A stretch of DNA of 64,000 bases from Kalaharituber pfeilii (Eukaryota; Ascomycota; Pezizomycetes; Pezizales; Pezizaceae). Numbering within the stretch: the stretch's first letter is position 1; each line of letters begins with the position of its first letter. The translations under genes were made by a program, and so were the position numbers. The stretch lies in NCBI GenBank assembly GCA_015179045.1, contig WHUZ01000076.1, positions 1-64,000 on the forward strand. Reading direction: 5' to 3'. Positions 1 through 10,702 of the stretch are shown piece by piece. The notes below the pieces were generated by a model. It was not told the origin of the DNA, ran no database searches, and saw nothing but the letters and a program-made list of their open reading frames with translations.

Positions 1-408
1 GTCAAATGGTGTTCATCGCTTCAATTCCGTGGCGTTACTAGTTGACGCCACAAGTTTTGAAAGGTGAGTACTGTATTTTCCTCAGTTGTAGAAAGTGGAA
101 GTAATGCATGTAACTTCCCAAAATGGTGAAGTAACATGGATGTGGTTGTTGTACAGCTTTTTGACTTGCCAAGTCTTGGAACAATGCATGCATAAAATTT
201 CGTGCTCATTTCGCCACAAAAGCATATATCTTTCATACAGGTAACTATGATAATGAGAGTTCAAAATAGTATGCTAATCTTTAACTGAAGAATATTGGCC
301 AGCTAGGCTGGCAATAATGGCATCCACGAATTGATATAGAATTGGTTATCATATCGATAAATTGCTAATATAGCATAAGGAAACAAGAATCTTGAAGTGT
401 AGTAGAAG
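1..408. other. No recognisable gene; left flank of the LINE insertion
   Basis: I see no family-recognisable reading frame here, only short open frames on both strands. The stretch ends in the left copy of the 13-bp target-site duplication (409-421) of the adjacent LINE. Confidence 0.5.
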
Positions 409-567
409 GATTAAGGGTCTCTTTTTTTTTTTTTTTTTTTTATTCACGTAACCCCGCATACAGGCTATCAGCCTATGGCAGGGACCCATATACCCGGGCC
501 AGGTTTGGAACACCTAACTACGGAATCTACATGCACATCTTGAGCACCCAGTGCTCTCCGTCCCCGG

Positions 568-3500
568 CTACCCCAGATCGAGGCAGGCAAACCAGTACTC
601 GACCGGGTCGCCCTCCACACCTTCTTGCTTCCACCCTTTCTCCTCTAGGTCCTCCCAGGACTGCCAGGTGACATGCGCCCCATCTTTGTCCTTCCTCTGG
701 GGTCGCTCCAGTTCGGTGCACCTGAACACCACATGCTCAGCACTCCATGCCTCACCACATGTACATTGTACCTCCTCGCCACTGACCATCCTCCTCCACA
801 TAGCTCCGCCTTTTCCAGTCCGCAGCCATGTGTAATTTGTGAGTGCTCTCCTGCCCCACTTCACGAATTTGCCCTTCCCAAACCCTGCACGCTCCCTCTC
901 CTCTTTCTTTTTCGAACTAACTCTTGACGCAGCCCACCCTCAGTGGCCTGCCCATCATACCTCATGCACTTGGCCCCCTCTTTGGCCAACTCATCTGCCT
1001 TCTCATTGCCTTCTATCCCTACGTGGGCCTTGACCCATGCCAGCTTCACTGCATCCGCCTCCCTTAACCTTTGCCGCCTCTCTGCAATCAGCTCTATCAC
1101 CCGTGCTAGATCTGCAGTCCTTGCCTTGCCAGTTTTTCCTGCTTTCTGGACTGCACTGATAGCTGCCTGAGAGTCTGCGAGTAGTAGCACTTTTTCACTG
1201 CCATCAACTGCTTCAAGGGCACTCTTCATTCCTGAGACCTCGCCGTCCCACACAGTTGCTTTTGTGCCTACCCACCGGGACCCTTCTGACTCACCTGCTA
1301 CCACCTGCCTCCAGCACCATCCGCCACCAACACCGCCTTCCTCACTGCGGCTGCCATCTGTGAAAATAGCTACCGAGTCACTCTTAGCCTCATTGATGGC
1401 CTTTTCCCATTTGGCTGGGGTGTCTTCCTTGCACAGCTTGAGGTCAATGACCTCAATGTCTGCCTGCAATAGGTGTACATCTCGTCCCCAGGACACTCTC
1501 TCCTCCTCATCGACCTCGAGAGTGCTGGCAATCTTTCCAGCTACTGACTCAAATCCATCATTTTTGTCTGTAGCATAACCCAAGCTGAAGTCTCTCCAGT
1601 CCCTCCCCCTCTCCCCCTCTCTGTCTGGGTCTGAGGCTACCATTCCACTGAAGCTTTCAGGCCACAGGTCCCCCACTCCTGTAGGGTCCCTCACTGATCT
1701 CAGTGCATACCTTGCTTGGCCTTGATCGAGGATCGTCGTTACACTCTCTACTCCGGCAATGGCCTCGACCTTTACTCTCGCTGCCCCTTGAACTGCACCG
1801 GTGCATTTGCGGAGTGCTTGATACTGCAACCTCTCAAATTCCTCTCTCCACTGCTTCTGGCCTCTCCACCCAATTTCGGACCCCCAAAGGGCTACTGCCC
1901 TTACCATGCCTGTATAAGCCTTTCTCCATGAGATAGGACTCATTCCCCATTGAGAGTTGCCTAGTCCAGACAGTGCGCCCATGAGTTTTCTGGCTTTCTC
2001 GATCCGGCTTTTCCAGTGGAGGTCGAAATCAAGAGTACTGTCACAAATCACCCCTAGCCACTTGCACCTCTCAACATCTGCCCTTCTCTTGGCCTTCTTG
2101 CCCATGACTAGGACCTCCTCCTTTGAGGTCTCCAGTGGTAGACCGTGAGCTTCCGCAACCTCCCTGACTACTCCTGCAATTCTCTCCCCAACTCTTCTCA
2201 TATCCTTTCCTCCTTCCCAATCCAGAATGACACAGTTCATATCATCTACAAATGAGGGCAGCTCCACCTCACAGTCTCTCACTGCTGCAGCTACCTTTGT
2301 TTCCATCTCTTCTAGAATTGGTGCCATGTAGATGAGAAACACGACTGGGGATAAAGGCGAGCCCTGTGGTACACCTACATTTGACTTGCCATTGCCCCTC
2401 ACCTGTCCATCCCATTCCACCTCAAACTCTCGCTCCCGGAAGAAGGTCTCTAACCAGGCAACCATTTTTCAGCTTTAGAACCCTGTACTCGGTGCTTGAC
2501 CATATCCCAACGTGTGTTCCCAAAGCCTCCCTTGACATCCTCCATAATCCACACTGCTCCACCGCCACGTGCCAGAGCTCTCTGGCTCTTCACAACTGCC
2601 CGGAATAAGGCATCAATTGCAGACCTGCCCCTTACTCCCCCAAACTGCCCATGATGGAACAATCCAGCTTCTTGCAGGTCATCAGCGACCACCTTCTCCA
2701 TCAGTTTTCCCACACAATTAATGAGTTGAATAGGCCTCCAGCTCTTTGCTTGTGTAAGATCCCTGCCAGACTTCGGGATCATAATCACCTTGCTGAATTG
2801 CCAGTCCTTCGGCATCCTGTCTGCAGCCAGCTCAGTAGCCAGCTCCTTCATTAACTGCCCTCCTAGCACTGTTTTATTGACCAGCTTAATGAATCTATAG
2901 CTGATGCCATCAGGCCCTGGGCTGAACGGCTCGAGGTGCCAGCGAGTGCCTTGTATAGCCTCTCAGTTAGCTTTTTTACATTGGAGGTCAATTCGTCTGT
3001 CAGGCTCTGCGGGCCTGAGTTCACTGGTAGGTCCAATGTTGCCGGTGAAATTGATGTCGCCTGCGAATTCAACACTGCCGGCGAATTCAGCACTGCCGGC
3101 GAATTCGAGCACTGCCGGCGAATTGCACTGGCGAATTGACGCCGCTGGTGGATTTGACGTTGTTTTTGACGTTACCGGTGAATTTGATACTGCCGGTAAA
3201 GTTGACGCTGCCAGCGAGGTTGACGCTGCTGGTGGACCCGACGTCCCTGATGTTTGAAGTTTCTCTGTACCAGGCCTCTCACCTTCTCCTCATCTGTCCT
3301 CCATATATCACCATTGTCACCTACAAGGTCGCCCATCTTTCCTCTTAACTTCCAAGGGTCTTTTGCTACTCGGATCACATCCCATGGGTCCTTAGAGCTG
3401 TTTTCCTCTGTAAACTGTTCCCAGCACTCCTTTTTCTTTCGTCTTATGATATACTTGAGGGTTTTAACCCGCTCTTTCCACCGTAGGAGTCTGGCTCTCT

Positions 3501-4462
3501 CCCATGCTTTGGCTCCCTGTCCCTTCCCCCCTCGGCCCTCCTTCCTCACTGCCTTCGCTGCCTCTTCTACCTCCTTATCCCACCACAACTTACTTCTTGA
3601 TGATGCACGTATCTCCCTCTTCAGACTCTCTCGAAGCTTGCAGGTCTTCTCATATGCAGTCCCTCCTTCAAGGCTTCGGTACCACTCCCATTGTTCTGAA
3701 GCCTTCTTTTGCATGATTTCTTGGATCAAATCTTCTGCCTTATCCCAATCCACTCCTCTTCTTATTGCAGTTTTGCCTTGGTTGCTACTACAAGTCCCCC
3801 AGACTACTGCATGGTCTCCACATAACCACTCTGGATCTTCGTTTTGCCATCCAAATTCCCCATACTTCCAGACTAGATCTAGAACACTCTCTCTGACCTG
3901 CCCTTCAACTTCTCTTGCCCATGTTGAAACCCCTTTTCTTGTTTCCAGAAGCCACCCTGTGCCTTCCAAACCCTCTTTGAGTGCCCTTCCCTTGGGTCAG
4001 GCCCTCTGTCTAGTTTGGACCATGCTGGATGGTGTGCATTAAAGTCCCCCAGTAGTACTGTGCTAGACTGCAGGCCTCCTGGGCCTCTCAGCCTTCCCCA
4101 TCTGTCCATCCAATCCTCCAAGGTCTCCAAATTCGTATCTGGATGGATATATACTCCTCCAGCTCTGCCACCTCCTTCTACCTCACACCAGACCCACCCT
4201 TTCGTCTCTTCAATCACTTTCGACTCCTGGGTCCCTTTCCTTGCATGAGCCACTACCCTCTTGCCACTTTCAACTCGGCTGATGACCTCATAAGCTGGAT
4301 GCCTTGTTGTGACCCACTCTCCTCTTTCTCTGCAACCCATGCTTCTCCTATAAAGATCACATCTACTTTCTCTCTATTTGCCCATTCCAGAATAATATCA
4401 CTATTTCTGAGAGAACCTCCAACATTCTGGAATGCCACCTTCATCCTCTGTTCAGTAACCAT
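568..4462 (-). pseudogene. LINE ORF2: endonuclease, reverse transcriptase, RNase H, with frameshifts
   Basis: The product would nick target DNA and copy the element RNA at the nick. Pieces in order: endonuclease N terminus from the ATG at 4460-4462 (AFQNVGG, then FIGEAW holding the catalytic Glu), open to 4253; endonuclease core in another frame (LLGDFNAHHPAW) about 4340-3970; linker in a third frame about 3969-3172; RT fingers (SWRPIQLINCVGKLMEK) about 2869-2450; RT palm (GVPQGSPLSP, then catalytic SFVDDM near 2250) and RNase H (FTDGSR, LADSQAA, GNEKADELA) in the frame 2465-861; and the zinc motif CTCGEAWSAEHVVFRC in a further frame ending at 568. At least four indels separate these pieces, so the copy cannot make a full ORF2 protein. 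RT and RNase H catalytic residues are otherwise preserved, indicating fairly recent decay. Confidence 0.88.
3020..3250. repeat. Minisatellite inside LINE ORF2
   Basis: Imperfect 15-18 bp units, for example CACTGCCGGCGAATTCAG and GTTGACGCTGCCAGCGAG, repeated more than ten times. It lies between the endonuclease and RT parts of ORF2. Unit lengths are mostly multiples of three, so copy-number changes would often keep frame. Confidence 0.8.
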
Positions 4463-6494
4463 TACGTCGGAACCGCTTCCCTGCTGGCATATAGCTCGCC
4501 AGCTCTGGCCCTAGCCCTGGCCTCTTCAAAGAGTCTCTAGTAGATACAGTTGCACACTCCCTTCGCTGGTGCCCCATACCACCACACTGCCAGCACGTCC
4601 TACTGGCTGCTTTGACTCCCTGTTGTTTCTGACTTTGGTAGGCCCTCGGCGGCTGGTGTGTGCACTCTCTCTGCTGATGTCCCTTCCTGCCACACTGCCA
4701 GCATGTTCTTTCGAAGGCTGCTGCTGGTACCGATACTGGTGTTGGTACCGGTACTGGTAGAGAGCTTGCATTTACTCCTCCTTTAGCGGGTGCAGACCCT
4801 CTCACTGCTAGTGGCTTGTAAACTTCTACCTTTCGGAGTTCATTTCCAAGCTTCACTCCCTCCTTAACTAGTCTTTCTGCTTCCTGTACACTGGTTACCT
4901 CAAACTTAACTGCTGTAGTTCTCATTGTTTGCCATGCGTTTGGACCAACTCTTTCCGGCCATCTCGCTCCGAAAATGCCACTAGTAGTTATGTTTTCTGC
5001 TGCAAGGGCCTCATACAGCTGCCTTCTATTAGAGAGCCCCTCTACAGGAACTCCCTTCGCGATTAGGGGAACTGTCCCTGATTGCTCAGCCCAAACATTC
5101 AGTAGGTCCCCTCCAAATACAGCCTCCAGCTGACACTGTAGTATTCTTACTACTTCTGCTTCTTCCATCGCCCAGGGTGCTTCAATGATACGCCATCTCC
5201 TCTCATACCTCGAAACCATAGCATTCTCCTTGATACCTACTACTCGGAAAAGCCTTCTCTTTTCCCCTCGTTCTAATGCTCGAAGAGCTGTATTTGCTGC
5301 TTCTAATTGTTTCTGTTTTGCTTCCTCTGTTGTACCTACTGATACCTCCTTGTGTAGTGAAATCATCACCCACTTGCGCATCTTAGTAGTGCCAACTACC
5401 TGCCAGGAACTACCCTCGGCTCTGGTTGTACCTGTTTCTGCATGTTCTGCAGCCACTCTGGCCTCCGAAGCCTTTGTAGCAGCTTCCTGTGCCTCCTCTT
5501 CTGCTTTCTTTATCTCTGCGGCTGTGCTACTTTTCTTCTTTATATCATAGACTGCGAGCTCTTTTCTCTTGAGTTCCACATCTGCTTCATCAGCTGCAAT
5601 TCTCGCAGCCTGCACTATGTCCAATCTTTGTTTTTCTCGATCTGCTGCCTCTTGAGCATCCTTTTCTGACTTCTTTCGTTGGGCCTGATCCTTTTCTTCC
5701 AGAGCTTTCGCTTTTGCTAAAGCCTTCTCAGCTGCTCTTCTTGCCTCAACCTCACGGTTCCTCTTCTTGACTTCCTCCTCCTTCCGTTTTGCTGCATCCT
5801 TTTCCTCAATGGAGGCAACTCCTAGCTTGACAACTACACTTGCAAGACTCTCTTCCAGCCTTCTCAGTCTTTGATTGATTGCCCTTGTTTCTCTTGCCTT
5901 CTGGTTTTCCTTTTCCTTCTTCCACCACTTTTCACACTCCCGAAGTGCCTTAACTTTATCTTCATGCTGGTTTTCAATTCTCAAGAAGTCTTCTACTTCT
6001 CTCCACCCTTTGCCATCAGCTCCTTTTCGATTCTCAATAATGTCACCTAATCGAGCTGCTGCATCGCCAACCCCTGATGCGCTTCGTGCTGCTCCTGCTC
6101 CCTTACGCTTTTCCCATGCTTCCTTGAGAATCTTGAGGTCATGTAGCAATCGTAGAACTTGGATTGCATCTGCTCCTTCAAGCTCCTCAGGTTCCTCTGC
6201 TTCTACTTCTTCTGTTTCTTCTACTTCCTCTGCTTCCTCCACTTCGCTGCTGTTCTTTAATTCAAGAGTCTCTCTCGCTAGCTGATCTCTAGCTAACTTA
6301 CTATTACGTTTTTGTTTTTTGGTACTATCTGCTGTGAGGTGGGTCTCAAAATCTACCTCCATCTGCTCACTGCTTCCAGTTTCCTGTTGGTCGAGACCGC
6401 CCTTTCTGTGGTGTGGGGTCTGAATTGTTTGGGTCACTCTACCACCTACGTAGATAACATCCTCAATATCATCTTCTCTGATAACTCTCCTCAC
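4452..6494 (-). CDS. LINE ORF1 (Gag-like nucleic-acid-binding protein)
   Basis: Open frame of 680 residues. LINE ORF1 proteins bind the element RNA and form the retrotransposition particle. The N-terminal third is acidic (a Glu-rich run of EEVEE type). The middle, roughly residues 230-350, is a long Lys/Glu/Ala-rich segment typical of a coiled coil. The C terminus has two CCHC zinc knuckles of form C-x2-C-x4-H-x4-C (CWQCGRKGHQQREC and CWQCGGMGHQRREC). The start is the first Met of the frame, but a second open frame just upstream may be the true N terminus, so the 5' end is uncertain. The stop TGA at 4452-4454 lies inside the start of ORF2, whose ATG is at 4460-4462, an 11-nt overlap that suggests coupled or frameshifted translation of ORF2. 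Confidence 0.85.
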   Translation of the reverse strand: MRRVIREDDIEDVIYVGGRVTQTIQTPHHRKGGLDQQETGSSEQMEVDFETHLTADSTKKQKRNSKLARDQLARETLELKNSSEVEEAEEVEETEEVEAEEPEELEGADAIQVLRLLHDLKILKEAWEKRKGAGAARSASGVGDAAARLGDIIENRKGADGKGWREVEDFLRIENQHEDKVKALRECEKWWKKEKENQKARETRAINQRLRRLEESLASVVVKLGVASIEEKDAAKRKEEEVKKRNREVEARRAAEKALAKAKALEEKDQAQRKKSEKDAQEAADREKQRLDIVQAARIAADEADVELKRKELAVYDIKKKSSTAAEIKKAEEEAQEAATKASEARVAAEHAETGTTRAEGSSWQVVGTTKMRKWVMISLHKEVSVGTTEEAKQKQLEAANTALRALERGEKRRLFRVVGIKENAMVSRYERRWRIIEAPWAMEEAEVVRILQCQLEAVFGGDLLNVWAEQSGTVPLIAKGVPVEGLSNRRQLYEALAAENITTSGIFGARWPERVGPNAWQTMRTTAVKFEVTSVQEAERLVKEGVKLGNELRKVEVYKPLAVRGSAPAKGGVNASSLPVPVPTPVSVPAAAFERTCWQCGRKGHQQRECTHQPPRAYQSQKQQGVKAASRTCWQCGGMGHQRRECATVSTRDSLKRPGLGPELASYMPAGKRFRRNGY

Positions 6495-6554
6495 CTCATT
6501 TCCTTGTTCAGCCTCTCCCTCCTGTATCGCGATTCCCTCCCTGATAATACGTGC

Positions 6555-6899
6555 TCATTCAGCCCATGCTGCTTCACTCGCTGTATGTGCTATAAACTGT
6601 TGGCCAACCTCTGCTTGGCTCCATACTTCATGTACTCCTACTGCCCCCTTTGCAGTCAAGAGGGCTGCTGCATTCCTTACAGCCTGCTGGAGGGCGTCCT
6701 CCACCTTTGCAGTCTGGTATCCTGTGAATTGGCACCACTCTGTGGCCCCTTCCACATCGAATTGCCTGCCTCCAGTGATTACTGTAAACCTCTTTTCCCA
6801 CTCCTTTACAGGGCGAAACAGCCCCACATTCCCTTCGCTTTCCATTCTAGATATCATTCTGCCTGCCTCTTTCTTTCCCTTTCCTTTATCTTGCCCCAT
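6555..6899 (-). pseudogene. Possible upstream part of LINE ORF1
   Basis: An open frame of 114 residues ending about 60 nt upstream of the ORF1 frame. It has ordinary protein composition (basic Lys/Gly-rich start, then a mixed Trp- and Phe-containing segment). The position inside the 5' part of the element suggests either the N-terminal piece of ORF1, separated by an indel or stop, or a small upstream ORF. I do not recognise a domain. The alternative is chance. Confidence 0.4.
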
Positions 6900-7276
6900 A
6901 ATTCTTCTGCTGCCAAACTCCTGTAGTCAATGTTAGCCTCTGGTCGTTAAGGCAGCGTGTTGTTTGGTGCTTGCAAGCGTCCCGTTAGTGCGGCTCTCGG
7001 TTGCAAACGGCGCGTTGTATTTCTTTGTCGCAGTGTCTCCTGTGCTGCTTTAATATACTTGGCGTAAAGAAGGAGTAGAACAATGGATTCTGATCACGTC
7101 CACTGCTCTCCCACCTCTGCCAAACGCTGTGGCTCAATTCCGTAGAAAAGGCCGAAATACTTGCTCGGGCGGTCCCGAGCTTCACGTTGATGTAGTTTTC
7201 GATGCGGGGCACCCCTCGGTTGCGGTGTCGCGACCAAGTGGTAGAATCGGTGTTCGAAAGAAAGATTAAGGGTCTC

Positions 7277-7475
7277 GAAGCGTAGTCTGAGTCTCAAAGT
7301 CTTGATATTGGGTAGTAGTAAAGAGAAAAGAATTTCAAGAGGATAGAGATCATAGAGAGGCCTGTATATACACTCTTAGAATATGCAACTTATCTTCTAG
7401 AGACCTTGAGAGATATTAAACATAAAAGACTTGATATAGGTCTATGTAATTGAACCACTTTTTATATTTATAGAA
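7277..7475. other. Short spacer, no gene seen
   Basis: AT-leaning sequence between the LINE TSD and the next LINE tail insertion. I see no coding signal. Confidence 0.5.
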
Positions 7476-7488
7476 GTTGTTGGCAGTT

Positions 7489-7611
7489 TTTTTTTTTTTT
7501 TTTTTTTTTTATTTCATTACTCGCATGCCGCCTGACAGGCTATGGCGAGGGTTTTATAAACTAAAGCTACCTAAAACAAGGAAAATAACTTAGATGCAGG
7601 TGTGCCCCGAG
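7489..7611 (-). mobile_element. 5'-truncated LINE tail insertion (family I)
   Basis: Poly(T) followed by the reverse complement of the family I tail stem-loop. It is flanked by the 13-bp TSD GTTGTTGGCAGTT at 7476-7488 and 7612-7624. In this copy the inner stem pairs GCCT with AGGC instead of the common GCCC with GGGC. Confidence 0.92.
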
Positions 7612-7767
7612 GTTGTTGGCAGTTGGAATAAGCTCCGAGTCTCAATTTATTACCATATTAGGTATTTACAGTTTATGAAACCCGGCGCTGGCTGAGCATT
7701 TTAGCGAGCTGTCAAGAGAAACACTAGCGTTATCTTGGCTGTCTTAAGCTCGAGGCAGAGCTCGAGC

Positions 7768-9158
7768 TCATGCCAGGCCAGCTCGAGCCAGCTCAAGCTC
7801 AAGATCAGTCGGGCTCGAGCTGGCTCGGCTCGTGCCGCTCACTACTTCGTCAGGAATTCGAATTACTGGTCCGCCATATTGCGCCATTTCTTGCTCGATG
7901 AAGTATTGCGTCGTCATGGTAATGTCTTCTCCTTTTCTACCGCTAGATCCAGTCTTCCCGCCTTTCTTGCGCGCCTGTTGTCCCTGATTTATTGATCCAC
8001 GGGGCTGGTCGCTCTGCCAATTTTGGGAACTACGTATATTCGTACAGCTAAAGAATGGCTTCACTATCGGCGCACAAACTGTGATAATAGCAATGTTGAC
8101 CTCGATCCTAGCTCAGTGTCAGTAGAGCAGGAAGTAATACCTCACGGTAAGAAACAAATGTACATGGACCAGGTATGGGACTTAACCGTCGCCCATGTAG
8201 GATCGGTTTCGGTACCAAAGTTGAAAAGAGTCGTCATTCGCACGAACGAGGCAATAGTGACACTGCGGGAAGAAGAATTGTCAGCAATCTAGAAATGGTA
8301 TAATATCCTCCCCGATAAGGTCTGAGATCTACAGTGAGGAATGAGCATACAACAATCCACACCCAAATAAGGCTGCGAGTTGTATTTTCTCCCGTAAGAC
8401 AAGATTGAGGCTGAAGACAGCCCGAATAGGGAGTGCCAGTGCCGCAACATCCATAATCACAGATATTGAGGCATGAGCGAGGTAAAGTTTTTCCAAATTC
8501 AAACATTTGCCACCTGGAATCGATCGATCCCAGAAGTAAGGTATCGGAGCGCATGAGAAGATGCCGACCACCGTGAACACAATCCAGAACACGGAGTTGA
8601 GCCCAAAATAGCCCCAGCACCATGCATTGAAGTAACGAGACAATGACAGTCGCAGGTAGAATAGTATGAGCGATGATTTAATGACGAATATCAGACTAAC
8701 GTAGACGAGACCTGCACTGTAGGCAAGCTGGACGGTGTCATAAGCATTGACACTATATGGGCACGAAGTGTACGTGAAGAAGGTCGTTTTAGATACCTTG
8801 AGAAATATCGTGAAGTTTGTCGGATCAACGTATTCTATATGCCGCCCCAGGCCGTAGTTCGTCGTGACACAGACAAGTGATGTTTCAGCGATGTTCAGCA
8901 CCTGTTGTATGGATTGATCGATCAGAAAGATCCCAAGGGTATGGGACCAGGGACATCAAATTTCGTGGAACAACAATGGAGGTCAAGTCTACGTACGATT
9001 GAAGTGATCATGCCGGCATCGTCCAATCCCAAGCCCTGCCTCGTCATCCGTAGTCTCACCCATAGCCGTAGCATAACAACGAAACATGAGACAGCGCAAA
9101 GCGTAATGACAATTCCAAGGAGTCGAGGAGCGTGATTGATATTTTCCCGAACTTGCAT
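7768..9158 (-). CDS. Fungal rhodopsin-domain (SAT4-type) integral membrane protein, four exons
   Basis: Predicted multi-pass membrane protein of the fungal rhodopsin-domain family, which is common in Pezizomycotina and whose function is mostly unknown; some members are PTH11-like surface sensors. Exons on the minus strand: 9158-8997, 8901-8363, 8262-8164, 8107-7768, giving 379 residues with consistent phases. Introns of 95, 100 and 56 nt are all GT-AG, and the last contains TACTGAC as a branch site. The start is the ATG at 9158, giving MQVRENINHAPRLLGI, which matches where family members begin; an upstream in-frame start is less likely. Family landmarks are RLWVRLRMTRQGLGLDD after helix 1, FVIKSSLILFYLRL, and IEVNIAIITVCAPIVKPFF near the last helix. 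The tail is polar. Its final residues are encoded by an AGCTCGAGC-rich stretch. It lies between a LINE tail and a Harbinger element but is itself uninterrupted. Confidence 0.88.
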
Positions 9159-9470
9159 TTTAAGGTACGATTCCGGAAGAAAAGGAACAACAGAAAGTGT
9201 GTGGAACACCACAGATTTATAAATTTGCCCAGTTGAAAAGCAACGCCCTAAAATGCTTATCCAACTCCAGCTATTTGACAGGTTTGATCCTTGTAACTGG
9301 AGCAAGTGCCCTCATGTCGAAGACATCGCTAGTGGAACAGCAAGGCGACTCCTACCACGCGTGACACTACCTAATACGCTCCAACGCTAGTCTGACAATG
9401 GAGAAATGTAGGCAATATTGGATCGCGTCGGCTGACGGAGGGGACTTTTAATTACTGTCTTTGACCACTC
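9159..9470. other. Upstream region of the rhodopsin-domain gene
   Basis: Probably holds the promoter and 5' UTR of the minus-strand gene. No other gene is seen. Confidence 0.4.
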
Positions 9471-9769
9471 AATAGAGAGCTTTGGCAATGTCCCCGTAAT
9501 TTTCCCCGTAATGCTGCGCCACACTGTTGCCGTGACAACGGTGGCTATGTTTATACAAAACTAGGAGAACTTTGAAAAAATCCCCGTAATTACGGGGAAA
9601 ACTGCACATCTTTGAGCAATGCCCGTAACTATTTAATCAAGTCAGATTGCTCTCAAACTTTGTACAGAATTAATACCTATCGTGAAAAACTGCTTTACAA
9701 AATTCCGTCTTGATTTACTTTCACAGACACCAGCAGTACTACTTTCCCCGTAACCTTTATTCATACACC

Positions 9770-10702
9770 ATGCCTCCAAGACGTCCAACAGCAACTGTGA
9801 CTCCTTCAGTATCTAACACCTCCCAAATAGGCACTCCTAGCTCAGAAAGACCAGAAGAAGAGACTCTACAAGCTGAGTCTGCTTCAGCAACTCCAAATCC
9901 TCCTAGTTCAACTGCTCAAACTCGCCTCACCGAGGAAGAACGCTTAATCCTCGTGCGCTTATGCTTGGAGTATCAAGATGAACATACTCCAAGAAATAAA
10001 ACGAAGTTTTGGCTAAAAATCAAACTTCTTTTATTAGAGAAGATTGGAAAAGAACTTAAAGACCCACAACAAGCAATAACAAGAATGGTAGAGCAACTTG
10101 AGATTGATGATCGGCGAGAGCGAAAAGAGTCTGGTACAGTCCAACAAGATACAGACTTGAAACAAGCCCTTCGACGATGGCGAGAGCATGAGGCAGCAAT
10201 TGAACAAATACAGAAACAACAAAAGGCTGAGAATGAAACAGCTGCAGAACGAGAAGTTAAGGAAGCAAAGATACATCGTCAAAATCTCCTACTACCACTC
10301 CGAGACAAACGTCCAATCACTATTTCCTCTGATAGTTCTGACTCTGCCGGCAACTCAGATAAAGAAGATAAAAGAGCTATCAAAAGCCTTCGAGATCTGC
10401 GTCAGACTAAGAAAAAGCAGATTGAAAAAGAGCTTGAGGAATCAAAACAGATGAGAAAAGAAGTGGCGAAAGTGGGAAAAGAAATGTCTGACTCCATCCG
10501 ATACCTTGCAGACAAATTAAGTACTGCCGCTAGTGGTTCCACATCCGAGTCCGGTACAGAAAAGCGAATTGAAAAACTAGAACATCAGTTCCATGAGCAA
10601 CGAAAAGATATTCAGGCAATTTTAGGGATTCTTCAGTCAAACTTCTCACCTTCATCTAAGTCCGATAATACCACAGCCACTCACTCAAATCTAGAGTCTT
10701 AA
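9770..10702 (+). CDS. Harbinger accessory protein, Myb/SANT-like with coiled coil
   Basis: A 310-residue protein starting at the ATG in context CACCATGCC (MPPRRPT); the frame extends upstream but without an ATG. In PIF/Harbinger elements the second gene encodes a Myb/SANT-like DNA-binding protein that brings the transposase to the ends and nucleus. Here residues about 55-110 (TEEERLILVRLCLEYQDEH, then NKTKFWLKIK) look like a three-helix SANT/trihelix fold. The rest is highly charged and helical, with a Ser-rich patch (ISSDSSDSAGNSD) and a C-terminal coiled coil typical of such partners. The stop overlaps the 3' end of the convergent transposase by 12 bp, so read-through transcripts would be mutually antisense. 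The frame is open throughout. Confidence 0.72.
   Translation: MPPRRPTATVTPSVSNTSQIGTPSSERPEEETLQAESASATPNPPSSTAQTRLTEEERLILVRLCLEYQDEHTPRNKTKFWLKIKLLLLEKIGKELKDPQQAITRMVEQLEIDDRRERKESGTVQQDTDLKQALRRWREHEAAIEQIQKQQKAENETAAEREVKEAKIHRQNLLLPLRDKRPITISSDSSDSAGNSDKEDKRAIKSLRDLRQTKKKQIEKELEESKQMRKEVAKVGKEMSDSIRYLADKLSTAASGSTSESGTEKRIEKLEHQFHEQRKDIQAILGILQSNFSPSSKSDNTTATHSNLES

Larger units (their letters stand above)
422..7263 (-). mobile_element. Full-length Tad1-like LINE (tail family II)
   Basis: Non-LTR retrotransposon lying on the minus strand, with its poly(A) tail read as poly(T) at 422-441. It is bounded by a perfect 13-bp TSD, GATTAAGGGTCTC, at 409-421 and 7264-7276, so both ends are defined and the copy is not 5'-truncated. 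The order on the minus strand is a 5' region of about 0.7 kb, ORF1 (coiled coil plus two zinc knuckles), then ORF2 (APE-type endonuclease, reverse transcriptase, RNase H, C-terminal zinc motif). This order, with RNase H after RT, is that of Tad1-clade elements of filamentous fungi. ORF2 carries several frameshifts, so this copy is probably dead although its base composition is not RIP-like. The 3' end (about 441-520) carries the family II tail that recurs at 24.5, 32.7, 48.1, 51.3, 57.3, 60.0, 61.0 and 61.9 kb. Confidence 0.95.

Noticed and set aside
3254..4042. 262-residue plus-strand frame
   Set aside because: Antisense shadow of the LINE ORF2 linker and endonuclease; no family motif on this strand.
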